DNA from: Lysobacter arvi
GTDB lineage: Bacteria > Pseudomonadota > Gammaproteobacteria > Xanthomonadales > Xanthomonadaceae
Assembly (NCBI GenBank): GCA_031216755.1
Contig: JARUHG010000002.1
Coordinates: 372,001 to 436,000, forward strand
Length of the DNA stretch: 64,000 nucleotides
Direction of reading: 5' to 3'
Shown: one piece after another, positions 26,592 to 35,362 of the stretch
Layout: each line of letters starts with the position of its first letter
How positions within the stretch are numbered: the first letter of the stretch is position 1
Program-made: the position numbers and the translations under genes
Notes under the pieces: generated by a model
Told to the model about the DNA's origin: nothing
The model's input: the letters and a program-made list of their open reading frames with translations, nothing else
The model's database searches: none

Positions 26592-26759
26592 CCACGCGAG
26601 GCTGCCACGGAGCCGCGCATTGCGACATTCTCGCGGCGCGAGGCATCGCGGCGGCCGCGCGAGCCCGCCACACCGCCGCGCGAAGCTGACAGCGAACCTC
26701 GCGAAGACGCCGTGCAGCGTCGCGAGGGTCCGCCACGCCCGCGCGCGGGCACGCGCCTG
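26592..26759. repeat. 21-bp degenerate tandem repeat array (about eight units)
   Basis: This lies in a 696-base stretch (26311-27006) with no gene I can support. Units start at 26592, 26613, 26634, 26655, 26676, 26697, 26718 and 26739. Most carry a core close to CCGCGCGAAGC (CGCGAG or CGCGAA) at the same phase every 21 bases, with the remaining bases drifting; units two and eight keep only the CGC. Flanking 21-mers are weaker still. The period equals two helical turns and also seven codons. One plus frame reads x-R-E-A heptads and one minus frame A-S-R-G heptads, but neither open frame has a ribosome-binding site or a recognisable family. Confidence 0.6.
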
Positions 26760-27006
26760 GCCGCACGAGCGTCGCATGGAGCCGAGCGCGGGGCGCGGCG
26801 GGTCGTTCGAGGGCCCTCGCGTGCCCGCGCGAACCCGCGGCGCACCCACCGACGGGAGACCGCACGCCCGGCGCGTACCGCTACGTATCGCTGCACTGCC
26901 GCATGATTGCCGCGTCCTGTCCGTTCGCGACGGAGTTTTTACAGGCGCCGGCAGCCAATGCGATGATCCGGGACCGCTCGATTCACCAAAGCCCCTGGAG
27001 CTGCCG

Positions 27007-28956
27007 ATGGCCTCGCCCGCGACGCCGCAATTGACCTTCCGAGCCGTGCTGCTGGCCGTCGTGCTGGCGGTGATCCTTTCCGCCGCCAATGCGTATCTGG
27101 GCCTGTTCGCGGGCCTGACCATCGCCACCGCCATCCCGGCGGCGGTCGTCTCGATGGGCGTGCTGCGCCTGCTCGGTGGCGGCAGCATCCTGGAGAACAA
27201 CATCGTCCAGACCGGCGCCTCGGCCGGCTCGTCGATCGCGGCCGGCGTGATCTTCACGATCCCCGCGCTGATCATCATGGGCGTCTGGCCCGACTTCAAA
27301 TACTGGTGGGTGGTCGGGATCGCCGGTCTCGGCGGCCTGCTCGGCGTGCTGTTCTCGGTGCCGCTGCGCCGCTCGATGATCGTCGAGGAGCCGCTGCCCT
27401 TCCCCGAAGGCAAGGCCGCGGCCGAAGTGCTCAAGGCCGGCGAAAACCCCGGCCCCGGCCTGAAGATCCTCGGCGTCGCCGGCGGGCTCGGCGCGCTGGT
27501 GAAGCTCGCCGCCGAGAGCGGCCTGCGCCTGATCCCCGACAACGCGGTCGCGTCGGGCTTCATCGGCAAGTACCTGGGCTACATGGGCACGAACCTGTCG
27601 CCGGCGCTGCTGGGCGTGGGCTACATCGTCGGCCTGAACATCGGCATCGTGGTGGTGTCGGGTTCGATCCTGTCGTGGCAGTTCGCCATTCCGATCTACC
27701 ACGCGTTCTTCCTCGATTCCGATCCGGCACTCGCGGCGCAGATCGCCGGCGCGTCGGCGGCGGACGCGGGCGGCGCGATCTGGTCGGCGAAGATCCGCTA
27801 CCTCGGCGTGGGCGCGATGCTGATCGGCGGCATCTGGACGCTGTTCTCGCTGCGCAATTCGCTCGTCTCGGGCATCAGGAGCGGCCTGGCCGCGGCGCGC
27901 AAGGGCGGCGGCCTCGCCGTGGCCGAAACCGAGCGCGACCTGCCGATGAAGTGGATGCTCGTCGCGCTCGCCGCGTTCGTCGTGCCGCTGTGGATGCTCT
28001 ACCACGCGATCGTGCAGTCCTGGGGCGTGAGCCTGACGATGACGATCATCATGATCGTCGCCGGCTTCCTGTTCGTGTCGGTGTCGGCGTATCTCGCCGG
28101 TCTGGTCGGTTCGTCGAACAACCCGGTGTCGGGCATCACGATCGCGACGATCCTGTTCGCCTCGCTGGTGCTGATGCTGCTGCTGGGCCGCGATTCGTCC
28201 ATCGGTCCGGTCGCGGCGATCATGATCGGCGCGGTCGTGTGCTGCGCGGCGGCCGTCGGCGGCGACAACCTGCAGGACCTGAAGGCCGGCTACATCGTCG
28301 GCGCCACGCCGTGGAAGCAGCAGCTGATGCTGGGCATCGGCGCATTCTCGTGCGCGCTGATCATGGCGCCGGTGCTCAACCTGCTCGCGCAGGCCTACGG
28401 CATCGGTCCGCCGACGGCCGAGCATCCGAACTCGTTGTCCGCGCCGCAGGCCACGCTGATGGCCTCGGTGGCCAAGGGCCTGTTCGGCGGCAAGCTGCCC
28501 TGGGACATGATCGGCATCGGCGCCATCATCGGTGCGCTGGTCATCGCGCTGGACGAGTGGCTGAAGTCGCGCAAGGCGCATTTCCGCGTGCCGGTGCTGG
28601 CCGCGGCGATCGGCATCTACCTGCCGCTGGAACTGATGGTGCCGATCTTCCTCGGTGGCCTGCTCGCGTATGTCGTCGAGCGCCGCCACGGCCTGTCGAT
28701 CGACAGCGACGAAGCCGAGCGCGACCGCGCGCATCGTCCGGGCACGCTGTTCGCCGCCGGCCTGATCACCGGCGAGGCGCTCACCGGCATCGCGATCGCG
28801 ATTCCGATCGTCGTGTCCGGCCGCGCCGACGTGCTGTCGCTGGGCACGCACCTGGGCCCGTGGGTCGGCCTGGCGGTGCTCGCCGTCGTCGCCTGGCTGC
28901 TGTATCGCACCAGCGTGCGGGGTGGCGGAGTGGAGTCGGCGAAGCCGGCCCCGTGA
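27007..28956 (+). CDS. OPT-family oligopeptide transporter
   Basis: A 649-residue polytopic inner-membrane protein with roughly 14-16 hydrophobic segments. It begins LTFRAVLLAVVLAVILSAANAYLGL; the AANAYLGLFAGLTIATAIPAA stretch and GGSILENNIVQTGASAG are typical of bacterial OPT proteins. These use the proton gradient to import oligopeptides, or in some branches metal chelates. The ATG at 27007 follows a CTGGAG site and starts the first membrane segment; an open frame extends upstream through the repeat region but is rejected. It lies between two exported peptidase genes, suggesting peptide use. Confidence 0.9.
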   Translation: MASPATPQLTFRAVLLAVVLAVILSAANAYLGLFAGLTIATAIPAAVVSMGVLRLLGGGSILENNIVQTGASAGSSIAAGVIFTIPALIIMGVWPDFKYWWVVGIAGLGGLLGVLFSVPLRRSMIVEEPLPFPEGKAAAEVLKAGENPGPGLKILGVAGGLGALVKLAAESGLRLIPDNAVASGFIGKYLGYMGTNLSPALLGVGYIVGLNIGIVVVSGSILSWQFAIPIYHAFFLDSDPALAAQIAGASAADAGGAIWSAKIRYLGVGAMLIGGIWTLFSLRNSLVSGIRSGLAAARKGGGLAVAETERDLPMKWMLVALAAFVVPLWMLYHAIVQSWGVSLTMTIIMIVAGFLFVSVSAYLAGLVGSSNNPVSGITIATILFASLVLMLLLGRDSSIGPVAAIMIGAVVCCAAAVGGDNLQDLKAGYIVGATPWKQQLMLGIGAFSCALIMAPVLNLLAQAYGIGPPTAEHPNSLSAPQATLMASVAKGLFGGKLPWDMIGIGAIIGALVIALDEWLKSRKAHFRVPVLAAAIGIYLPLELMVPIFLGGLLAYVVERRHGLSIDSDEAERDRAHRPGTLFAAGLITGEALTGIAIAIPIVVSGRADVLSLGTHLGPWVGLAVLAVVAWLLYRTSVRGGGVESAKPAP

Positions 28957-28975
28957 CCACCGGATCACGTCGTCA

Positions 28976-29053
28976 CGTCATCCCCGCGAAAGCGGGATCC
29001 GGCGACTCGCCCCGCAGTCGAGGCACTGAATTCCCGCGTTCGCGCGGATGACG
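28976..29053. repeat. REP-like inverted pair
   Basis: Two facing palindromic elements: CGTCATCCCCGCGAAAGCGG... (28976-29000) and its inverted relative ending CGCGGATGACG (29028-29053). Together they make a REP doublet between the OPT gene stop and the next peptidase gene. They share the CGTCATccC...GATGACG ends with the cluster at 3490-3626. Confidence 0.75.
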
Positions 29054-29106
29054 AGGCAAGCGCACCGCGCTGACCGCTCCATCTCCACATGCATTCGAGA
29101 AAACCC

Positions 29107-31173
29107 ATGACGCCACGCTTCGCCATCCTCCCGCTCGCCCTGCTGCTGGCCTGCGGCTCCACCGACGCACTGGCCGCGCGCGGCTTCGACGTGCGCGACC
29201 TCGCCTCGCTCGATCGCGTGTCCTCGCCGACGCTGTCGCCCGACGGCCGCCGCGTGGTGTTCGCCCAGCGCGTGGTCGACATGGCGGCCAACAAGTCCTC
29301 CACCGCGCTCTACATCGAAGACCTGATGGCGCGCGATTCCGCGCCGCCGAAGCGCCTCACGCCGGAAGGCTGGAACGTCAATTCGCCGGGCTTTTCGCCG
29401 GACGGGAAGACCGTCTACTTCCTCAGCGCGAAGGGCGGTTCGATGCAGCTGTACGCCATTCCCGTCGCGGGCGGCACGCCGAAGCAGGTGACGGACCTGG
29501 GCACGGATGTCGGCGGCTACAAGCTCTCGCCCGACGGCAAGCGCGTGGCGGTCAACCTGGAGACCTTCCCGGACTGCAAGGGCGACCTGGCCTGCTCGAA
29601 GAAGAAGCTTGACGAGCGCAGCGCGCAGAAGAACACCGGCGTCGTGTTCGACCGCATGTTCATCCGCCACTGGGACGCCTGGAACGACGGCCGGCTCAAC
29701 CGCCTCTTCGTCGCGACGCTGGGCGACAAGCCGGCGACGACGGCGACGCTCGTCAGCGGCGGCGTCAACGGCGACGTGCCGTCGCGCCCGTTCGGCGACG
29801 CCACCGAGTACACCTGGTCGCCGGACGGCGCGTCGCTGGTCTTCAGCGCCCGCATCGCCGACGCCAAGGAACCGATGTCCACCAACTTCGACCTGTACCA
29901 GGTCAGCGCGGATGGCACCGGCGCGGCGAAGAATCTCACCGCCTCCAATCCCGCCTGGGATACCGGCGCAACCTTCAGCCGCGACGGCAAGACGCTGTTC
30001 TACCGCGCGATGAAGCGTCCCGGTTTCGAAGCCGACCGCTTCGGCCTGATGGCGATGGACCTCGCAAGCGGCAGCACGCGCGAGATCGCACCGAAGTGGG
30101 ATCGCTCTGCCGACGGCATCACGCTGGCCAACGACGGCGCGACGATCTACACCACCGCCACCGACATGGGCGAGCACCCGCTGTTCGCGGTCGACATCGC
30201 ATCGGGTGAGGCGAAGAAGATCGTCGGCGAAGGCAGCGTCTCGGCCATCGACCTGGCCGGTCCGACGCTCGCGCTGACGCGCAACACGCTCAAGACCGGC
30301 GACGTGCTGTACACGACGAGCGCCGATGCGTCCGCGCCGCTGCGCGCGATCACGCCGACCACCGGCGAGCGCGTGCCCGACGTCGCGTTCGGCGACTTCG
30401 AACAGTTCGATTTCAAGGGCTGGAACGGCGACACCGTGCACGGCTACGTCGTGAAGCCGTGGAATTACCAGGAAGGCAAGAAGTACCCGGTCGCGTTCCT
30501 GATCCACGGCGGTCCGCAGGGCAGCTTCGGCAATGGCTGGAGCTATCGCTGGAACCCGCAGACGTACGCGGGCCAGGGCTATGCGGTGGTGATGATCGAC
30601 TTCCACGGGTCGACCGGTTACGGCCAGGCGTTCACGGATGCGATCAGCCAGCACTGGGGCGACCGTCCGCTGGAAGACCTGCAGAAGGGCTGGGCCGCGG
30701 CGCAGAAGCAGTACGGCTTCCTCGATGGCGACAAGGCATGCGCGCTCGGCGCGAGCTACGGCGGCTTCATGGTCAACTGGATCGCCGGCAACTGGAGCCA
30801 GCCGTGGAAGTGCCTGGTGAGCCACGACGGCGTGTTCGACCAGCGCATGATGGGCTTCGCGACGGAAGAGCAGTGGTTCACTGACTGGGAGCAGGGCGGC
30901 AGCGCCATCGACAAGCCGGCCAACTACGAGAAGTTCAACCCGGTGAACCACGTGAAGAACTGGCGCGTGCCGATGCTCGTCGTTCACGGGCAGCAGGACT
31001 TCCGCATCCCGGTGGAGCAGGGCATCGGCGTGTTCACCGCGCTGCAGCGCCAGGGCATCCCGTCGCAGTTCCTCTATTTCCCCGACGAGAACCACTGGGT
31101 GCTCAAGCCGGCCAACTCGGTGCAGTGGCACGACACCGTCAACGCGTGGCTGAAGCAGTACATCGGGCAGTAA
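29107..31173 (+). CDS. Exported S9-family peptidase (dipeptidyl-peptidase 5-like)
   Basis: A 688-residue exported peptidase. The signal peptide is MTPRFAILPLALLLACGSTDALA; the LLAC suggests possible lipidation, though ALA cleavage also fits. WD40-like propeller blades (LSPDGRRVVF, FSPDGKTVYF, WSPDGASLVF) fill about residues 30-400. The C-terminal hydrolase domain has the nucleophile elbow GASYGGF, Asp in HGQQDFRIP and His in DENHWVL. Length and blades fit DPP5-like enzymes. ATG 29089 would add six residues; 29107 is preferred for the signal peptide and the GAGAAA upstream. A strong terminator follows. Confidence 0.9.
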   Translation: MTPRFAILPLALLLACGSTDALAARGFDVRDLASLDRVSSPTLSPDGRRVVFAQRVVDMAANKSSTALYIEDLMARDSAPPKRLTPEGWNVNSPGFSPDGKTVYFLSAKGGSMQLYAIPVAGGTPKQVTDLGTDVGGYKLSPDGKRVAVNLETFPDCKGDLACSKKKLDERSAQKNTGVVFDRMFIRHWDAWNDGRLNRLFVATLGDKPATTATLVSGGVNGDVPSRPFGDATEYTWSPDGASLVFSARIADAKEPMSTNFDLYQVSADGTGAAKNLTASNPAWDTGATFSRDGKTLFYRAMKRPGFEADRFGLMAMDLASGSTREIAPKWDRSADGITLANDGATIYTTATDMGEHPLFAVDIASGEAKKIVGEGSVSAIDLAGPTLALTRNTLKTGDVLYTTSADASAPLRAITPTTGERVPDVAFGDFEQFDFKGWNGDTVHGYVVKPWNYQEGKKYPVAFLIHGGPQGSFGNGWSYRWNPQTYAGQGYAVVMIDFHGSTGYGQAFTDAISQHWGDRPLEDLQKGWAAAQKQYGFLDGDKACALGASYGGFMVNWIAGNWSQPWKCLVSHDGVFDQRMMGFATEEQWFTDWEQGGSAIDKPANYEKFNPVNHVKNWRVPMLVVHGQQDFRIPVEQGIGVFTALQRQGIPSQFLYFPDENHWVLKPANSVQWHDTVNAWLKQYIGQ

Positions 31174-31199
31174 TCGCCGCAACAACCTGTTGGACGAAG

Positions 31200-31223
31200 A
31201 CGGAGCCGAAAGGCTCCGTTTTT
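31200..31223 (+). terminator. Rho-independent terminator
   Basis: ACGGAGCC (31200-31207) pairs with GGCTCCGT (31212-31219) around a GAAA loop, followed at once by a run of T and TTTTTCGTTT. A textbook intrinsic terminator that separates the peptidase gene from the type VI island. Confidence 0.92.
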
Positions 31224-31302
31224 CGTTTGAGGAGAGATTTTCGCGTTTATTGCGTCGCCGATTGCGTGATTGGCTGGAGCAGGTCGACACAGGGAAGTCT
31301 TC

Positions 31303-33396
31303 ATGTCACATCAGTCGCGGTTACGGTTCGGGTTCGGCGCGGATGACTCGTCCGCATTTGATGTAGTGCGTTTCGATCTCGAAGAAGGTGTCTGCCAACC
31401 CTTCCGGCTCGAACTGGACCTGTCCAGCTTCGACGACGCCATCGGCCCCAACGCATTGTTTGACCGCGAGGCGCAGTTCACCATCGAACGCGACGGCATC
31501 GTCGAACGCACCATCACCGGCGTCGTCACCGCCTTCGAACAGGCGGAGACCGGCTTCCAGCGGACCCGCTATCGCGCGGTTGTCGAATCGCCGCTAGCGC
31601 GACTGGGGCTTCGTCACAATTCCCGCATCTTCCAGCGCGTCAGCGCGCCGGAGATTCTGGCGACGCTGCTGAAAGAGCAGCGCGTCATCGGCACGCGCAC
31701 CGCGTACGCCGGCCGGCACGAGCCGCGCGAGTACTGCGTGCAGTACCGCGAGACGGACGCCACGTTCTTCCACCGCCTAGCGACCGAGGAAGGCATCGTC
31801 CACTGGCATGAAGTCACCGACGACCACGGCACGCTGGTGCTCAGCGACCGGATCGACAGCGCGCCGACCCTCGACGGGACGGTCCTCTATCAACCCGCCA
31901 CGGCCGGCGACGCACCCACGCCGCACCTGTGGCGCTTCGCGCACCGCCGGCAACTCGCGCCCACGCGGATCACCAACCGCGAATACACCTTCCACAATCC
32001 CCGCTACGACCTGCAACACGAAGCGCGCGCCTTCGCCCACGAGCAGGCCGTCGGCGACTACGAACACTACGACTACGCCGGCCGCTACAAGCGCGACGAA
32101 GCCGGCAAGCCGTTCACGCGCAGCAAGCTGTCGGGGCTGCGCAACGCCGCCGAACACGCCCGCATCGAGGGCGACGACGCGCGTCTGTGGCCTGGGCTCG
32201 CCTTCGACCTGACCGGCCACCCCAACGCGAAACTCAACGACCGTTGGCGCGTGATCTCGATGCGGCATACGGGTGAACAGGCGACCAGCCAGGAAGCCGA
32301 TGCCGCGCAGGCCGAGCACGGCACGCGCTATTCGTACGAGGCCACCGTCGTCCCCGCCTTCCACGACTGGAAACCCGAACCTGCACGGCGACCCGTGGTG
32401 GACGGCCCGCAGGTCGCGCACGTCGTCGGGCCCGAGGGTGAGGAGATCCACTGCGACGAACACGGCCGCGTGCAGGTCTGGTTCCCGTGGGATCGCGAAG
32501 GCCCGCGCGAGAACGCCACCTGCTGGATCCGTGTATCGCAAGGCTGGGCCGGCACGATGTATGGCTTCATGGCCCTGCCGCGCATCGGTCACGAGGTGAT
32601 CGTCAGCTTCCTCGAAGGCGACCCGGACCAGCCCATCGTTACGGGAAGGGCGCATCACGCCGGCAATCGTCCACCGTACGAACTGCCCCGCCACAAGACC
32701 CGCACCACGTTCAAGACGCAAACCCATAAGGGTGAGGGGTTCAACGAACTGCGTTTCGAGGACGAGAAAGGTCAGGAAGAAATCTTCGTCCACGCGCAGA
32801 AGGACCAGAACATCGTCGTCGAACACGACGAGACGACCAAAGTCGGCCACGACCGCAGCGAGGACGTCGGCAACGACGAAACGATATCCATCGGCCACGA
32901 CCGCAAGGAAACCGTCGGCAACGACGAAACCCTGAGCATCGGCCAGGACCGCTACGAAACGCTGGGCCGCGATCACGTCATCGACATTGGAAGAAGCCGA
33001 CAACTCACCGTCGCCAAGGACTTGATCGAAACCATCGGCAACGTCCGCATCGAGAAGACCGCGACCGATCGCCGCGCCGAAACCGGTGGGCATTACGAAC
33101 ACAAGGTCGTGGGCAAGGTCACCGTCAAGGCGGGGCAGTCGATCACCTGCCTTTCGCAGGTGATGGAGCTCAACGCATCGGAAAGGCTTGTCCTGCGCGG
33201 TCCGGGTGGCAGCATCACCATCGATGAAGACGGCATCAATTTCGACGCATTGGAGATCCGCCTCAAAGGCCCAGTGACGATCGAAAGCGGGGGCGTGGGC
33301 AACGAGTTCTCGTTCTTCGGAACGCCGGAGAAAGGCGTATGCCTGGAGTGCATCGCCAGGGCTGCGATGGCCGGTCTGCCCGCGGTGGCGCTATGA
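31303..33396 (+). CDS. vgrG: Type VI secretion spike protein VgrG (TssI)
   Basis: A 697-residue VgrG. The gp27-like N-terminal part (about 1-370) includes YRAVVESPLARLGLR and YCVQYRETDATFFHRLATEEG. The OB-fold (about 370-470) has GPEGEEIHCDEHGRVQVWFPWDREG, CWIRVSQGWAG and FLEGDPDQPIVTG. A gp5-like beta-helix follows with short repeats such as GHDR and GNDET. The tail after about 650 is short and ends with a CLEC motif, so there is no fused effector domain; it probably serves as the docking site for the DUF4123 adaptor. No tssA-M genes are in the window, so this is an orphan vgrG. ATG 31303 has GGGAAG upstream and overlaps the next gene by ATGA at its end. Confidence 0.95.
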   Translation: MSHQSRLRFGFGADDSSAFDVVRFDLEEGVCQPFRLELDLSSFDDAIGPNALFDREAQFTIERDGIVERTITGVVTAFEQAETGFQRTRYRAVVESPLARLGLRHNSRIFQRVSAPEILATLLKEQRVIGTRTAYAGRHEPREYCVQYRETDATFFHRLATEEGIVHWHEVTDDHGTLVLSDRIDSAPTLDGTVLYQPATAGDAPTPHLWRFAHRRQLAPTRITNREYTFHNPRYDLQHEARAFAHEQAVGDYEHYDYAGRYKRDEAGKPFTRSKLSGLRNAAEHARIEGDDARLWPGLAFDLTGHPNAKLNDRWRVISMRHTGEQATSQEADAAQAEHGTRYSYEATVVPAFHDWKPEPARRPVVDGPQVAHVVGPEGEEIHCDEHGRVQVWFPWDREGPRENATCWIRVSQGWAGTMYGFMALPRIGHEVIVSFLEGDPDQPIVTGRAHHAGNRPPYELPRHKTRTTFKTQTHKGEGFNELRFEDEKGQEEIFVHAQKDQNIVVEHDETTKVGHDRSEDVGNDETISIGHDRKETVGNDETLSIGQDRYETLGRDHVIDIGRSRQLTVAKDLIETIGNVRIEKTATDRRAETGGHYEHKVVGKVTVKAGQSITCLSQVMELNASERLVLRGPGGSITIDEDGINFDALEIRLKGPVTIESGGVGNEFSFFGTPEKGVCLECIARAAMAGLPAVAL

Positions 33397-34220
33397 ACCG
33401 GCTGCCCGAACGCTGGCATCAGCTGCGGACCGCTGCACCGGGTGTCCATGTCCTGGTGCTGGTGGATACCGCACTACAGCACGAACTGGGTCAGAAGCTG
33501 AGCCAACGCCCCGGCGCCGCACTGTCGCTGCTGCCCGATGTCGAAGCCGAAGCGCAGGCCCTGGGCGTGTGGTTGCTGGAGGCCGACGAGGCCCACGCGC
33601 ACGGTATCGATGGTTCCGCCCGCGGCGTCAACTGGCTGTTGAGCCGGATTCCGATGTCGCAGGCGCATGCCCATTTACAACCGTGGGTGGTGACGCCACT
33701 GCCCGACGGCACGCCACGCGGTTACCTGCGTCTGGCGGACGGCCGCGTGCTTCGCGCGTTGCTCAAGGTGTGGTCACCGGCCCAGCGCAGTGCGTTCTGT
33801 GCGCCTTGGCAGGCGTGGTGTTACGCAGACCGGGACGGGGCAGGTGTGCTGCTGGATCTGCCCGCTCCACATCCCATGCAGGACGCCACCGTATCGCCTG
33901 AACTGAGTCAGGCGCAGTACCAGCGACTGCTTGAGGCCAGTGTGCCCGACCAATTGCTGCACGCTCTCAAGGGCGCCGTCACACCCCACGCCGCCACGCT
34001 GGCTTCGCGCGAACGCCGGCATCAGGTGGCCGCCTCGCTGATCGAGTACGCCCGATCCATCGGTTACGAGGAAGTGGATGACCAGACGACGTTGCTGGCA
34101 TGGGTTCTTCGCGCCGGCACCGAGGAGTGCCGCTTCCTTGGGCGCCAAGTGGCGGTGCAGCAGCGGATGAAAGGCGAAGCGCTATGGAACAGGCTCATGG
34201 AAGAGGGGGCAGGCGCATGA
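33393..34220 (+). CDS. DUF4123 type VI effector adaptor
   Basis: A 275-residue cytoplasmic protein matching DUF4123 (TEC/TAP-1) adaptors. These load a specific effector onto the tip of the cognate VgrG and are encoded between the two genes, as here. Visible markers are HVLVLVDTALQHEL at the N-terminus, WLLSRIP and the mid-protein RPWxx-like LLKVWSPAQRSAFCAPWQAW. Start and stop overlap the flanking genes by four bases each (ATGA), so its amount is tied to VgrG. The expected cargo is the DUF2235 phospholipase at the end of the operon. Confidence 0.88.
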   Translation: MNRLPERWHQLRTAAPGVHVLVLVDTALQHELGQKLSQRPGAALSLLPDVEAEAQALGVWLLEADEAHAHGIDGSARGVNWLLSRIPMSQAHAHLQPWVVTPLPDGTPRGYLRLADGRVLRALLKVWSPAQRSAFCAPWQAWCYADRDGAGVLLDLPAPHPMQDATVSPELSQAQYQRLLEASVPDQLLHALKGAVTPHAATLASRERRHQVAASLIEYARSIGYEEVDDQTTLLAWVLRAGTEECRFLGRQVAVQQRMKGEALWNRLMEEGAGA

Positions 34221-35362
34221 GTGAGCTGCAAGAAGGCGGTGTTCAACCAGCGGAAGCCGGGCAACGCAGTTGCATCTTTTCTGTCTTGTCCCTGTTCCCT
34301 GTCCCTTGCGCAATCCTCTTGTGGATATGCGTATTTCTCGGCGCGAGCGGTTATGGCGCACTCGCGATGGGCAGCGTTATAGCTCCGCTCTCGTTGGCCA
34401 GCCTGCTGTTGAGTGCCGCCGGTTCCGCCGTTGCGCTGTGGCGGCGCGAGCCTTGCACAAGGCTTGCGAAAGGCGTTTTTTTCTCGAGTTTACTTCTATC
34501 GATGCTGGTGCTGACATCGCTTGTTCGGCCCAGCCACGATGAGCCTCCCGCCCCAGCAGTGCCCGCGGCCATGTTCGGTACCCAGATCGTGCCCATGGAC
34601 CATGAGCGTGGCGATACGTTCGTACGAAGCGTACGTGTCAAGGATCGTGATCTTGGGCCGGCACCAAGAGGTAGACCAGCACGGCCAGATCATCGCTTCG
34701 AAAGCATCTACTTGCCCTATTCCTGGCGTCCAGGGTTGACCGTGGTGGTCGAATGGGAGCGCTGCAATCACCTTCCATTCGGGAAAACGGATGCAGAGCC
34801 GTTATGCAGACGTATCGAGAAGACCGTGGTCGTCGAGAAATACGATTACGAAGTCAACCATGCCTGGCTGCACATCCTGCCCGACGATCAGGCGCGGATC
34901 ATCCTCGATCTTCGAGCGCCGGGAGAACCCGGCTACCCCGGCCCGGTCCCCATCGAGCCAGGTCCCAACGATCTGTTCCAGAGTCCGATCAGGACGCTGG
35001 ACCATGACCCCTTCGGCCTCGAAGGTGTGCACATCAACGGGCAGCGTATCGACGCTGATACCAAAGGGTTGCTGCTGCCCTATGAATGGCGCCCTGGCCT
35101 GACCGTGCTGGTGAAGTGGCAGCGCTGTACCCACACCGAGCCGCGCTCGTGTCGTTCGATCGAGAGACGTGTGGATTTTCCGAAGTATGAGGCGCCGGAT
35201 ACGCCCACCTGGGTCCACATGATGCCGGGCGATCAGGTCCTGCTCATCAACAGCGCACGTACCCCTGCCGATCCCGACTATCCGGGCCCAAGCTGGGAGG
35301 ACGAAGAGGCTGCATACCGAAGAGCCCGCGAACGAAGACGCTCATTGGAGCGTCATGAATAG
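34217..35362 (+). CDS. Membrane protein with two DUF3304-like domains (putative immunity protein)
   Basis: A 381-residue protein. The N-terminal 110 residues hold about three membrane segments (around 20-45, 48-72 and 85-102). Then come two copies of a DUF3304-like module: the first opens FGTQIVPMDHERGDTFVRSV and continues YSWRPGLTVVVEWERC, the second has LDHDPFGLEGVHING and YEWRPGLTVLVKWQRC; each ends in a YPGP motif. The modules match the lipoproteins that follow. The gene overlaps both neighbours (4 and 8 bases). Codon composition of the first 300 bases is clearly poorer in GC than the surroundings. An immunity or membrane-tethered role is inferred from position. Confidence 0.7.
   Translation: MSELQEGGVQPAEAGQRSCIFSVLSLFPVPCAILLWICVFLGASGYGALAMGSVIAPLSLASLLLSAAGSAVALWRREPCTRLAKGVFFSSLLLSMLVLTSLVRPSHDEPPAPAVPAAMFGTQIVPMDHERGDTFVRSVRVKDRDLGPAPRGRPARPDHRFESIYLPYSWRPGLTVVVEWERCNHLPFGKTDAEPLCRRIEKTVVVEKYDYEVNHAWLHILPDDQARIILDLRAPGEPGYPGPVPIEPGPNDLFQSPIRTLDHDPFGLEGVHINGQRIDADTKGLLLPYEWRPGLTVLVKWQRCTHTEPRSCRSIERRVDFPKYEAPDTPTWVHMMPGDQVLLINSARTPADPDYPGPSWEDEEAAYRRARERRRSLERHE

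Noticed and set aside
26465..26896. Minus-strand frame with Ala-Ser-Arg-Gly heptads, possibly a repeat protein
   Set aside because: The heptads follow automatically from the 21-bp DNA repeat; no ribosome-binding site, no family, and other frames are open as well.
26323..27006. N-terminal extension of the OPT transporter by 228 codons
   Set aside because: The extension is Arg/Ala/Pro-rich, crosses the 21-bp repeat array, and precedes a normal transporter start at 27007 with its own ribosome-binding site.
32815..33000. Short repeats in the vgrG 3' half (GHDR, GNDET units)
   Set aside because: These are the normal beta-helix repeats of the gp5-like VgrG spike, not a foreign repeat array.
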